A stretch of 39,201 nt of DNA. Source: Trichinella spiralis (lineage: Eukaryota; Nematoda; Enoplea; Trichinellida; Trichinellidae). The stretch is taken from NCBI GenBank assembly GCA_000181795.3, contig CM012953.1, positions 17,049,791-17,088,991 on the forward strand. Reading direction: 5' to 3'. How positions within the stretch are numbered: the first letter of the stretch is position 1; the number at the start of each line of letters is the position of its first letter. The notes beneath the pieces are model-generated. The model ran no database searches and was not told where the DNA came from. It was given only the letters and a program-made list of their open reading frames with translations. A program made the translations under genes and the position numbers. Of the stretch, positions 11,869 to 22,925 are shown one piece after another.

Positions 11869-14693
11869 CAGTGTTTCTCAACCAGGGGGGCGTAGGAAGG
11901 TTCCAGGGGGGTATGAGAAGTAAGAATTTTTAGTCCTGCAGAGATGTTTGAAATTCAGCTTGGTCCACTTCAGCTAAATTTTAACCGCCAATTGTTTCTG
12001 GTCATCTTAGTTTTAGCTTAACCGCGTCAGCTGTGCGCAATTTATAATTTCCCTTTGCACTAAAATCGCCTTTAGAAATTCACCTGATGTGACGAGAGAC
12101 GTGAATAATTTTTGAAAGAGGCATATGCACGATATTTATCAAACTCATAGAACAAAGCCGTATTTTGTCTAATGGTGGAAACAAGCAATGCGGTGAAAAT
12201 TTCGCCTGAAGTCGACCATCACACTTTATTTTCTCATTCTTTCCTTCATTCGACATCGCGGCAACACCAACTTTCGTCTCACGTGTGCATATATTAGCTG
12301 TTTATTTGTTTCAGTTTTCAAGAGATTTTGTAATATCAGTTGATTTCAGATTGTCTGAAATCACATCAATTCAGGTTTGGTTTTTTCCGCTCCTAAGTTT
12401 CTAAGTATTTTATTCTTATCAGTAATTAAATCTCCCACTATGATTATGGTTTTTAGCTTGGCTACTCATAATCGTGAACACAACGGTTTTATTACATTTC
12501 GCACCATGGTTGTTGCTTATATAGAGTTTGTTATTATTTCCAATAGGCAAGTTATTTATTAGCGTACTGCTATGTACCACGAAGACATCCAGTTGGTAAA
12601 CGAGCTGCGAAAACTAGTTAGATCGGATTATCCATACGACAGGCTAGAAAAGGAGGAAGTTAGTTAGCGTCTGTGTATATTCACATCATCAATAAAGTTA
12701 TATTGGACGTTGGTGTGAAATACAATATGCACAATGGCGTCGAAAAAACGCAAATATGATGCAGAGTACATCAAATACGGCTTCGTGGCTATTGAAAAAA
12801 ACGGCGTTGAAGTGCCACAATGCGTTGTATGCCTTGATACATTCAGCAATGATGCTTTACGGCCAACCCGACTGCAGCGGCATTTGCATCACCGCCATCC
12901 TGAGTTATCAAAAAAACCTGTGGAATACTTTTGCGCTAAAAGAGATTCCCTTTCTTAAATGATACTTGACAAAAAAGGCAAGTATAATCAGGAGACTGCC
13001 AAGGCTGTGAAAGTATCATATGAAATAGCCATGTTGATTGCCAAGAATAAGAAACCACATACTATTGGAGAAAATCTTGTTAAGCCCTGCATTGTGAATG
13101 CAGTAAAGATTCTGCTTGGGGATGACATGGCGAAGCAATTTAAAAATATTTCTTTTTCTGATTCAACAGTTAAACGCCGAATCGATGAATTGGCTGATGA
13201 TATAAAACAGCAAGTTCTTGAAAAGGTAAAGTGTTCTCCTTTTTTTGCCATAAGTTGTGATGAGTCCACAGACCAGGCAAACTGTGCACAGCTCATTGTA
13301 TACGCACGGTTCATTGCAAATAACACAATTGAAGAAGAACTACTTTTTTCTGAACCACTGAAAACTACAACGAAAGGAGCTGATGTGTTCCAAGCTGTGT
13401 CAAAATTTTTTGAAGTAAATGGCTTGATGTGGGAAAAACTTGTTGGTGTATGCACTGACGGTGCACCCGCAATGCTTGGCTCTCGGTCTGGCTTTGTGAA
13501 GATGGTCTAATCAAAAAACCCATCTATTTTTGCAATGCACTGTGTAATTCATCGGCAGGCTTTGGTTGCTAAAACTCTGCCTGATGATCTCAGAGAAGAC
13601 CTTAATTTTGCCGTGGAGGTTGTCAACTATGTGAAAAGCAGTGCATTGAACACTCGATTATTTGCGTCACTCTGTGAAATTTTGAATGCTGACCACATGG
13701 CACTTCTCTATCATACAGAAGTTTGTTGGTTATCAAAAGGAAACATGCTTGGCCGGATTTATGAACTGAGAGAAGCAGTGGCAGAGTTTTTGGAGCAACG
13801 AGGAAGACGCACAATGTGTCGAGCTTTCAAAAGTGAACATTTTCAGCTTAGCCTGGCATATCTTGCAGATATTTTTGAAGCACTGAATTTACTGGATTTG
13901 AAACTGCAAGGAGCAAACGCGAATGTTATGGCTCACTATGACATTGTTCAAAGCTTCATTGCAAAAATTTCCTTATGGTTAAAACAAGTTGAAAGAGGAA
14001 ATTTGACATGGTTTTCAAGACTCAACGAGCTTTTCAGTGATAAATGTATCAGCGAAAATTTGAAAAGAAAAATAAAAGGGCACCTTATAAGCCTACAAGA
14101 TGAGTTTTTTTACTATTTTCCTGACGTAGAACCTGAAAACCTGATATATAAACTTGTGAGGAATCCATTTTTAGTTAATGTCGAAGACCTTCCACACGAT
14201 CTTCAAGAAGAAGCCATTGAACTGCAATTCAACAGCTTAGCTGAAGATAGCTTTGAAAGTATGCCATTAGAAAACTTCTGAGTGAAGTTACAAGCAGAAT
14301 ATCCTAAATAAGTTCACAAAGCTTACGTATATTGGTTCCTTTTTCCTCAACGTACCTTTGTGAAACGGGATTCTCAGCTCTCATGACGCTTAATACGCAA
14401 CATCGAAACAGGCTAAACGTTGAGAGCGACCTGCGATGTACCTTATCATCCACTCCACCAAGAATAGACAACTTAGTCGCAAATAAGCATTGTCAATATT
14501 CTCATTAAATTTTTATTGTGAATCATTCAGGAATGTTTTACTGTGGAAACTAGCTTGGCTTGATGCAACCATGAAGCAAAATGTTGCTTTGCGTACACTG
14601 AATACATACCGTACTACTTTTTATTAGAGGGGGGCATTAACTGCCGAACTTTTATTAAGGGGGGCGTGCGCTGACACAGGTTGAGAAACACTG
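11869..14693 (+). mobile_element. hAT transposon, Buster/ZBED5-like, complete length but disabled
   Basis: A 2825-base element bounded by inverted ends CAGTGTTTCTCAACC and GGTTGAGAAACACTG. It is flanked by a perfect 8-base target duplication GTCTAGAG (11861-11868 and 14694-14701), the hallmark of hAT. Both ends carry G-rich subterminal runs (AGGGGGGC, GGGGGGC). It encodes one BED-finger transposase (12734-14508), now inactivated. It lies inside a Ty3/gypsy integrase and is therefore younger than it. The perfect duplication suggests a fairly recent insertion. Confidence 0.95.
12734..14508 (+). pseudogene. hAT transposase (BED finger + RNase H-like core), inactivated
   Basis: Begins MASKKRKYD, then a BED zinc finger (CVVCLDTF, then LQRHLHHRH). 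The transposase core follows: AISCDESTDQANCAQLIVY, GVCTDGAPAMLGS, HCVIHRQALVAK and EVCWLSKGNMLGRIYELRE. Together they match vertebrate ZBED5/FAM200-type proteins derived from Buster hATs. A dimerisation motif (TYLCETGFSALM) is in another frame at ~14353. In-frame stops lie at 12956-12958 (TAA), 13508-13510 (TAA) and 14279-14281 (TGA where FW is expected), with at least one frameshift before 14353. About 580 codons are expected for the intact protein. It is a transposon gene, not a host gene. Confidence 0.9.
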
Positions 14694-15647
14694 GTCTAGA
14701 GCTTCGCCACCACACGCGCCTGTGCACAAGTGGGAAACTTCAAGAACTCCGTGGTCTCGCATACACGTTGACTTAGCAGGCCCTATTTACGGCAAGAATT
14801 TCCTAATCGTCGTGGACGCCTTCTCCAAATGGCTTGAAGTCAGAGTATTGAAAAACACGACATCCGAATCAGTGATATCATGCTTGAGACAAATTTTTAG
14901 CATCCATGGACTCCCTGACATCATCGTCTCCCATAATGGTACACAGTTCACACATTTTTCAGGAATACTTAAACAAAGGTGGTATCAAGTACATCACGTC
15001 CACCCCCTTTCACCCTTCTTCTAATGGTCAAGCTGAAAGGATGGTCCGTACTACGAAAGTATCCCTAAAAAAGATGACACAACGTGACTGGGAATACAAC
15101 CTCGCGAATTTCTTATTTTGCCAACATGGTCACTCCTTGCACGACAACTGGAAAAAGCCCGGCTGAGCTTCTGATGAACCGTAGACTCCGAACTGTTCTG
15201 GACTGAGTACAACCAGACGTAGTACCGGAAGATCCTGATAAAAATTTTGAGAAGGTACTCACATTCCAAACTGATGATCAGGTATACGCTAAGAATTATT
15301 CTTCGGGAAAAACCTGAAAACCAACGATAGTTGTGACTCCGACAGGCCCACTGTCCTACCAGGTACAGACAGAAGACGGTCAACTGTGGCGCAGACACAT
15401 AGACCAGTTGAGAAAACGCTATGTGACTGCTGAGGAAAATCACAGTGCAAAGAAAATCGAATCACAGGAAGATAAAACTGGAGAAGAAACAGTTGAAGCT
15501 ATACCTGAGGAAGATACAGCAGTTGTCACAACACCAAGAGAAGAAAGTGCGGCAGCGTCACAATCACCTGATACTGCAAGTGTTGGACAACAGAGATCGT
15601 CTACGCGAAAAAAAGACCGCCACAATGGCTCAAGGACTACGAATGTT

Positions 15648-15660
15648 AAGGGAGAAGGGA
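15648..15660 (+). other. Polypurine tract
   Basis: A purine-rich AAGGGAGAAGGGA-type run directly before the TGTAATG start of the 3' LTR, as expected for plus-strand priming in LTR retroelements. Confidence 0.6.
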
Positions 15661-15854
15661 TGTAATGTATTGCGATTTTATGCGATCAAAAATATCTACA
15701 AAAAGAACGCGCAGGAACACATTACAGTAGGTGCAGTAGTTTTTACGTCACCATTGTAGGTGTGTTCCCGCGTTCTCTCGGTGTGCATTGTCTCTCTCTG
15801 TGTGTGTAATCTCGTGTGCGTTGTACATTAGCTTGATATTGTGTTGTCATTACA
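15661..15854 (+). repeat. Probable 3' LTR of the Ty3/gypsy fossil
   Basis: Begins TGTAATG right after the polypurine tract and may end at CATTACA (15848-15854), a perfect inverted terminal pair. The end is uncertain because no 5' LTR of this family is present for comparison and no AATAAA lies inside; one occurs at ~15982. Confidence 0.5.
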
Positions 15855-16316
15855 AGCAAAGTCTCTGCATATATCAGTCAGTTCACATTTACAACACTTT
15901 TTCTTTCAAATGTATTGATATACATTTTTCCTTCGACAGCCACATGAAATTAAATTTTTTGTGACAAGGATGACTGTTCTCAATAAAAATAATTTGAAGT
16001 CGCATTATCACTAGGAGAAAATTACGTGGCTCATTGCTAAGTACACAGAGCCCAGGGGCAGGGAAATGAATCGTTTTAATAGTTAATTATTGGTGATGAT
16101 TATAATCGTTGGAACAGTAAATGGTTTTAGTACTCCATTTCAGCTGAAATGTTTAGGTTTTTTGTGTCCATGAGCAATGGCTTGTATAAACTTTTCCGAT
16201 AAATATCTTGATAAGCGGAACACTTTGTAAATTCCGCATGCACGCGATTTCACTTGAAAATCTGTTTTCCAGTTCAGATCATAATTTGATAAAAATGGGC
16301 TCTTTTCAAAAATATG
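15855..16316. other. Intergenic segment between two retroelement remnants
   Basis: AT-rich, with no recognisable gene. It may include the true end of the 3' LTR before 15985. Confidence 0.4.
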
Positions 16317-16321
16317 CACTG

Positions 16322-17100
16322 TGTTCCGTACGGAACGTCACCGACCCCGTCGGCGTGACCCCACCCGCGCTGATGGTGCCCAACGGTCGCGGACGGAGGA
16401 AGAGCAATACCCGCGCACCGCCAGCCAGATCGCTCTCCTAGCGTCTGGCGCGCACCGGGTTGGGGTCCGAGAGACCCCCGGTAGCGACCTACGGATGATC
16501 GTTGCGCGCCTGACAACGGCTGTTTACGCCATTGCGCCAGTTGCGCGTCAATAAAGTATTTGAAGAAGCCGCCAGATGGACGAGCACGCCAAATGACCAT
16601 CGCTAGATCAAAGAGGCCGAAAGCTTAACAGCTAAACCGGAAGTCGACGGTGATTTAGATCGGCTCCATAGATAGCCAGCTCCCTGCTTTGAGCGAGCCG
16701 CTCATTGGCTGCCCGAGCTCTATATATTTGGCTACAAACGCGCGCCGAAAAGGATAATCCGGTGGAAGTTGCCGAAGTTAGTCGAACTCACTGTTTTGCG
16801 TAACCATCGATTCTCGTGCTGTCTTTTGGTCCTGTTGTATCTATTGCTTCTCCGTTCGCTGCTGTCGACGAAGTACGTCCATCTGATTATTCGTGGTCGA
16901 ATAAAACGAACGTATATTCGTTTGTGTGTTTTGATCTGCTTGCATTTTTACCTTACGCGACCTTCTTCTTGACTACCCACATTCGGTTGGGCAAGGAGAA
17001 TCTACACCATACAGTCCACTCTCATTTGCCTGACGAACGAACGTCTGGCAAATTGTACTTGAGCATCGCAGGCGTACAGAACCCTCCTACGGTTCTTACA
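16322..17100 (+). repeat. Solo LTR with 5-base target duplication
   Basis: A 779-base, relatively GC-rich block starting TGTTCCGTACGG and ending TTCTTACA, flanked by CACTG on both sides (16317-16321 and 17101-17105). It contains a TATA box (TATATATTTG, 16721-16730) and AATAAA at 16550 and 16900. There is no internal coding sequence of its own. TG...CA termini with a 5-base duplication fit a solo LTR of Ty3/gypsy or BEL type. It differs from the LTRs at 10283 and 15661. The orientation is inferred from the order of TATA box and polyadenylation signal. Confidence 0.8.
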
Positions 17101-17105
17101 CACTG

Positions 17106-17960
17106 AATAAAAAGCAGCAAGACGTATTAGTTTAGGATTTAATTTACCGAAAAACAACATGTCAATCAACTTTACCTGACAAACCAGTCTTCTGCTAACT
17201 GCAAAAAATGAACAATTTATGTAACAATTTTTAATTTCAGAAATGGACTGAAATTACAACCTGAATTTTACTATATAAAGGATACTGTAATTGAATATAG
17301 TGTAGGTCTTTAGTTGTACTAACGAAAGGTCAATTTTCACTTTTCTTCATTCTTATTCTTGTGTAAGTGAAATTTTATGATAACGCACTTGTATTGCTTA
17401 AGCAATGATGATAACATCTCTTGCTCTAAAAACTAACTGTTGAAATGATAGGGGTCTATTCTGATTGTTTTGTTTAAGTTACACTTTTTCTCTCAGTAGT
17501 TATTGTTATTAAAACTATATGGAAAAGACAAATTTCATTTAGGTTGCGCAACATAGTATCCAGTTATTGAAAAGGAAGATTATTTTTCTTAACCGAAGGT
17601 GAGGCAATGAACGCAAAGTTCATAAAACATTTTGTAGCACGGGAAGCAGCTGTTTTAATAGCATCATTTCAACGAAAAATTTAGTTTTAGGTAAGAGGAC
17701 CAGAAACATTTAGAAACCACAAATGCTACGTCGTATAATACATCTGATAGTTTTGCATCATGGTGCTGTGACTACAATCATTTGATAACTGTTTTGTAAA
17801 CGTTTATCAATGCGAAAACGTTCACCAACAAAGAATGTGCACTTTTAACTTAACATGGACATCGATGGAGAAAAGGAATTGCTATTGCTGTGACAGAAAA
17901 TTGTTTTTATGTGGTAAGATTTACTAGATGCATTTCACTTTAAATTTTTTGTGCTTTCAA
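17106..17960. other. AT-rich intergenic region
   Basis: No gene, RNA or repeat is seen between the solo LTR and the piggyBac element. Confidence 0.5.
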
Positions 17961-17964
17961 TTAA

Positions 17965-20962
17965 CCCTTTCATGCCCAATGTTGCTTTAAAGCAGCGTAT
18001 TTTTTTATGCGCGTAAAATAATCAGTTTTGAGATTCTGCCATTATCAACGGCTAGGATACTTAGCGCTACGCTTCTATTGTTGAATTAAACGCAGAGCAA
18101 AGCAAAACAGTCGTAACTGATGAAGTTCGATATTTAAATTTGTACTTTATTTCAATTTATGTATCTTACAGCCAGAGAATCGCTGGAAGCTGGAAATTTT
18201 TTTATATCTGAAATAGACACTTACTATTAAAATGTAAAAAGAGTTTATTAATTAATTATGTAGCAAATGAGAAAAATGCGTAAAAATGGTTGTTGCTTAA
18301 AAGCAACATCGGGCGTTGATGGCAAAATTACGATTTTATAAAAATTATAAATTTTTTCAGAATTATGGTTTTATATGAATTGTTGGAACTTTTTTTCGAT
18401 TACATGTGAATTTAATTTACAAAACCAGAGTCATATCGTGATAAACAACACTTTCCTCAGCCTATGTATCGTATAACAGATTGTTCTACAACGATGCTCA
18501 AATCACACAGATACATACACATGTCTGGTTCACAGCCGCCCCTAATGGATACTCACTGAATAACTGCATCAGCAGTTGGCTCTATGGAATGTTCAATACA
18601 ATAGGCAAAAGCACTGACAGTTCCAAAACAGTGATAGCTGAACAGCAAATGATGGACGCTGAACCTACTATAAATAAAGGAACAAAGCAGATCTCACTCA
18701 GTAGACAGAAAACTGTTCTAAGTGCTCTGTTGATCTTCCTGTTTTCCTTGCGAATAATCTACGACTCAGCAATTGGACATGGACTTCGACACCGTCTATC
18801 GAGAAACGAGATCCGGGCGAAATGAGAGACAAATTATAGTTCTACCAGATCCTGATGTTTCTGAACCAGAAACAGTTTCTGGGGATGAATTAGACCATAC
18901 ATCTCAGCAATCATGCAGTTCAAGTGATGAGGAAGCCATTGATGAAGACGATGCTTCTGCCAATGCGAGAAGAAAATCATACATCTGGCGTCGACGACCG
19001 TTCAACCCTAAAACAGAAGCTTTCATTGGTAAATAATCATTGCTATTATCTTGCATTGGTGTTATACCATAAAACTTTTCAGAATCAGATGAGGAAATAC
19101 CACCAGTCCTCAGGCCAATTGAATACTTTACACCACAGCTTCTTTCCCACATCTCATTTGAGACAAATCGTAAGGCCACTCAGTGCTTGTATTCCAACTT
19201 GGCGACAACTGTAGCAGAAATAGAAGTTTTGATTGAAATGCTGATCACGATGGGCGTTAGTGAAATACCACGGTATCGCATGTATTGAGCGAACCAAACA
19301 CGTATGGACACTGTAGCAAATTGCATGATTCACAATAGATTCGAAACCCTATTGCGATTTCTCCACGCCAATGACAATGACAAGGCTGTCATGGACCGAA
19401 GCCATCCAGATTACGACAGATTCTACAAAATCCGGCCTCTTATAGAAAGCATCCGCAAGACCTGCTTAGAAGAAACACCGGGAGAACTACAAAGTGTTGA
19501 CGAACACATAATTCCATACAAGGGCCGGTGCAAAATGAAATATTATAACCCCAGAAAGCCAGATAAATGGGGCTTGAAGGTGATTGCAAGATGCGGGAAA
19601 AATGGATTCGTCCATGACTTTTGGCTGTGTGATGGAATGGCGCCAAAAGTAGAAAACTCTATTGGCTTCTTCGCGGCTGACGTGGTAATGAAAGTTTGTG
19701 AAACGCTGCCGAAGCACAAGGGGTACAAAGTTTTTTTTGATAATTACTTTGCTTTCCTCGAACTGCAAGAAGCACTGCTCAGAGACGGCATCCACTCTGT
19801 GGCGACCATACGATCCAACAGACTTCGCGGCTGCCCGGTGATGCCTTCCAACGAATTGAAACGAAAAGGCAGAGGTGCCACTGACTTCTGTTGCACCAGA
19901 GATAATAAATTGTGCGTTGTAAAGTGGTTTGACAATCGGGAAGTAATTTTGGCATCAACGTACAAGTGCGTGGATCCGGTGGAGCCAGTCAGACGTTGGG
20001 ATAAAAGGCAACGTCAATTTATTGACGTTCCTTGTCCACAAATTGTGAAGGAATATAACCAGTTCATGGGAGGTGTGGATTTGACGGGTATGTTGATCTC
20101 ATTGTACAGAATCGACCACAAGTGCCAAAAATGGCACAGACGGGTATTTTTTTGGGCAATCCACGTGTCACTGACCAACAGCTGGTTGAAATATAAAGAT
20201 GATTGCACTAAGAATGGATCAGCGACCAGAGATGTCATGGACTTGATGGAGTTCGTGTTATCTGTTAGTGACAATCTAACAAAATACGAAAAAACGTATG
20301 TGACGCGCAAGCGCGGACGGCGGCCATCGGAACCTACGGCTGAAGAAGAAGTGGATCCATCTAGATCCATTAGACGAACGATACAGCCAGAGCATAATAC
20401 ACGTACGTATCAGACTGGCCATTGGCCAGAAATGATGACAACTAAAAAGCGCTGCCGTGTTTGTCAAAGAGCATGTCAAATGCGTTGCATGAAATGTGAT
20501 ATACATCTGTGTATTGTTACCGGACGAAACTGTTTTTTTAGTTATCATCAAAAACAGTGATTTACAAAATGCCCATTCATTTATATAATAAAGTGCTATC
20601 AAATAGAAGTACATATGAATGTGAATATGCGCGCGATGACATGCAAAAAGATTGCGTTGTCATGAAACACCTATCTCGTTAATCGTCAAAAATACATCCT
20701 ATAACTTATCAAACATGGCAAAAAAGCCGCATGACTCATTTTAAAGGTCGAACTAATGCATTCAGGTAAAAAAATGAATAATTAACTTTTCACATCAAAA
20801 CATCTATTTTTACCGTTAATGCCCAATGTTGCTTTTAAGCAACATTTAAAAAAAACAGGAAAAAATTGGTCCTGAGACTTCAAACTTAAAATTTCGATGT
20901 ATTTTGACAAAACAAAACAAGAAAAATAATTGCATCCTCTGAAAAAATTTGGCATGAAAGGG
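17965..20962 (+). mobile_element. piggyBac transposon, near-intact
   Basis: A 2998-base element flanked by TTAA on both sides (17961-17964, 20963-20966) with 12-base inverted ends CCCTTTCATGCC and GGCATGAAAGGG. Palindromic motifs of the GTTGCTTTTAAGCAAC type lie at 17981, 18292 and 20828, probably transposase binding sites. It encodes one spliced transposase (18779-20560) with a polyadenylation signal at ~20586. Young-looking: the ends are perfect and only one coding defect was found. Confidence 0.95.
18779..20560 (+). pseudogene. piggyBac transposase, one premature stop
   Basis: Exons 18779-19028 and 19083-20560 are separated by a 54-base GT-AG intron and would give 575 residues. The N-terminus is acidic (DVSEPETVSGDELDH). 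The catalytic aspartates are all present: SVDEHIIPYKGRC, KVFFDNYFAF and QFMGGVDLTGML. The C-terminal zinc-binding region is CRVCQRACQMRCMKCDIHLC. A TGA at 19286-19288 (PRYRMY then stop then ANQTRM) replaces a codon that is probably TGG. An internal ATG at 19304 opens a 418-residue frame that keeps the whole catalytic core but lacks the N-terminal domain. It recognises the ends of its own element and inserts at TTAA. Confidence 0.9.
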
Positions 20963-20966
20963 TTAA

Positions 20967-21389
20967 GAAAATCAAAGCAACAGTGATGAATAGAATTCAG
21001 GAATTTGATTGTTAACGACGAAACTCGATCGCTTGAGCGTCAGTGGACTGTATTATTATTCACGCGAGGGGTCAACCTTATTTGATTGGCAAACAGTTAA
21101 TTAACCCCGTTCGTTTCCGAACGTGACTAGAGAACAAAGCAATAACGGATAGACTTTATTGAAGATTCGACAACAGACAACAGTGTCAGCAGATACCAGA
21201 GAATTTTACGAGGGTCAGATTACCGAAATAACTCGTCAGATTGTTTACTAGGTGTGGAAACTTACATGTATGCAGACATGTCCAACTGTTTTTGAGCAGC
21301 TTATATCAAGCCATGAGGTATTTCACTGAAGTACTGCCATTCTCTTGTTCTCCACTGTTACTGAATACTTGTATTTTGAAAATGGAGAG
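20967..21389. other. Intergenic segment between piggyBac copies
   Basis: No recognisable content. TTAACCCC at ~21100 could be an old element end, but no partner was found. Confidence 0.4.
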
Positions 21390-22201
21390 AAGGTTCATTG
21401 CACTGGAAAGCGCTGTGGATTTCGTAGATATGCTTTCTCCTTAGGACCAAATGAATGTTGAAATTTGTCAGTTGCCACCTAATGAAGATGGGAACATCAC
21501 TGACGGAGAGCATATTGATGAGGATGATCTTATGAAAGTCGAGTTAACAGACGTTTGTGGTGAACTTGTGAATGCGAATGAACTTGAAACTGTGATGAAA
21601 CTGATGTTGAAAAATATGACTAGGAAACTCAAGAAGAAACTACTCTGAAACTTCACGAATGGAAAAAAAGAAATTCATTTATGAATGCTTTTGATCTTGT
21701 CCGTGTTGCGCCTTTGTCTAATATAGCTCCCCGCAGCTGATGTTGCTCAGTTCCATACAGTTATTTTATTTCATGTTTCCTAAACAGCGCATGCAGTATT
21801 ACGTTGAAATGACCAAGCGTTATGGTGCACAGAAGGGCAGAAATTTGGAAGTCGATGGAGATGACATTGAACAATTCTTCGACATTTTGTTATTTAACGG
21901 ATATCACAGTGTACCATCTGAGAACATGCTTTCGAGTACATCCGAAGATTTGATAATGCCTTTGGTTTCTGGAACTATGAGTCGAAACCGATTCAGGGAA
22001 TTAAAAAGAAATTTCCCCACGATGGATAATACAGAACTGCTACCTGAAGACAAGTTAAATAATATTTCCGCTATTTCTTCTTCAAAGCTATTGTCTGATG
22101 TAACTGAGTTATTCGAAACTGAATCTAACAGGTATTCATCGTCACTTTCTGTTTCCGGCTCTGATATATCCACATCAGGGAAAGCACAACTCTACAGTTA
22201 A
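21390..22201 (+). pseudogene. Second piggyBac-type transposase fragment, decayed
   Basis: Pieces in shifting frames resemble the N-terminal half of a PGBD-like transposase. An acidic leader (CQLPPNEDGNITDGEHIDED, 21463-21525) is followed at ~21790-22050 by YYVEMTKRYGAQK, the FFDILLFNGYHSVPSENM region and SGTMSRNRFRELKRNF. No catalytic aspartate region follows. Interrupted by stops and frameshifts and truncated at the 3' side. No TTAA-flanked ends were found. It is different in sequence from the element at 17965, so it is an older, separate family. Confidence 0.7.
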
Positions 22202-22925
22202 ATATTTATTAATTTTAACAGTTTCTGCGTATCATCCCACCAGCTCAGTTTGTGAAAACTGTACTTGTAATTCGTAAATTGTTGTTTTACGCTGAAACTG
22301 AAATATTTAAATTTCTAATATGTCTAATGAGTTGAACTGCGAGTGATGGCAGTTGCATCTTTTTTAAGCTATGATTTTCTAATATAAAGATATCTGATAT
22401 TCTTGGATTTTCGAAATTCATGAATACGTATATTTTTTAGGATACTCAATTTTTATAAATATTTATCAAATTTTAGAAATACATCTGTTTTCAGAATGCT
22501 GCAATGTATCGAGGAAGAAAAAAGCGTACCTATATCCAAATATCCTAATTTCTAATTGTATTTACATTGCGAGAATGGCTGACAGGGTGATATTATTTTT
22601 CAGTGTAATTTTATTTAAAATGTTGATTTTAAGTAACATAATGATTTTCATGGTATTCATGGTAATTAAATAATGCACTTTTAATTAAAAATGAAAATAA
22701 GATTTGTATCATGCTGTATTATGTATATGCTTTTCAGCAAAATATTACTCGTGGGCGTATGCATTTAGTTTGTTTGCAACACACGATGAATTTTTTTACA
22801 TCGTCATTCCATTCAGTTTTTTAATAAATTTCCTGCGCAATTCATATCTCTTAAAACACTGGGGGGAAAATATATTTGTTTACTTAATTTTCAAAGGATC
22901 TAAACAAAACATTACGCAATTTTTT
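22202..22925. other. AT-rich intergenic region
   Basis: Nothing recognisable. It includes the 3' flank of the secreted-protein gene. Confidence 0.5.

Larger units (their letters stand above)
11602..15660 (+). mobile_element. Ty3/gypsy integrase fossil, split by a hAT insertion
   Basis: 3' part of a Ty3/gypsy pol. 11602-11868 carries the integrase zinc-binding region (HPGIVRMKA, then CELCQQS). 14702-15660 carries the catalytic core start (PWSRIHVDLAGP, FLIVVDAFSKWLEV, FSIHGLPDIIVS) and a hydrophilic C-terminus. The hAT at 11869-14693 interrupts it between the zinc-binding region and the core. The type is that of nematode K02A2.6-like elements. Protease and reverse transcriptase are absent. 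It is broken by several changes besides the insertion, so it is a fossil. Confidence 0.85.

Noticed and set aside
16274-16600. Overlapping ORFs of 77-108 codons in the GC-rich block
   Set aside because: They lie within the solo LTR and have no protein similarity; long frames there reflect the higher GC content.
18481-18825. 114-codon ORF in the left part of the piggyBac element
   Set aside because: No similarity, and it overlaps the real transposase start in another frame; it is untranslated leader.
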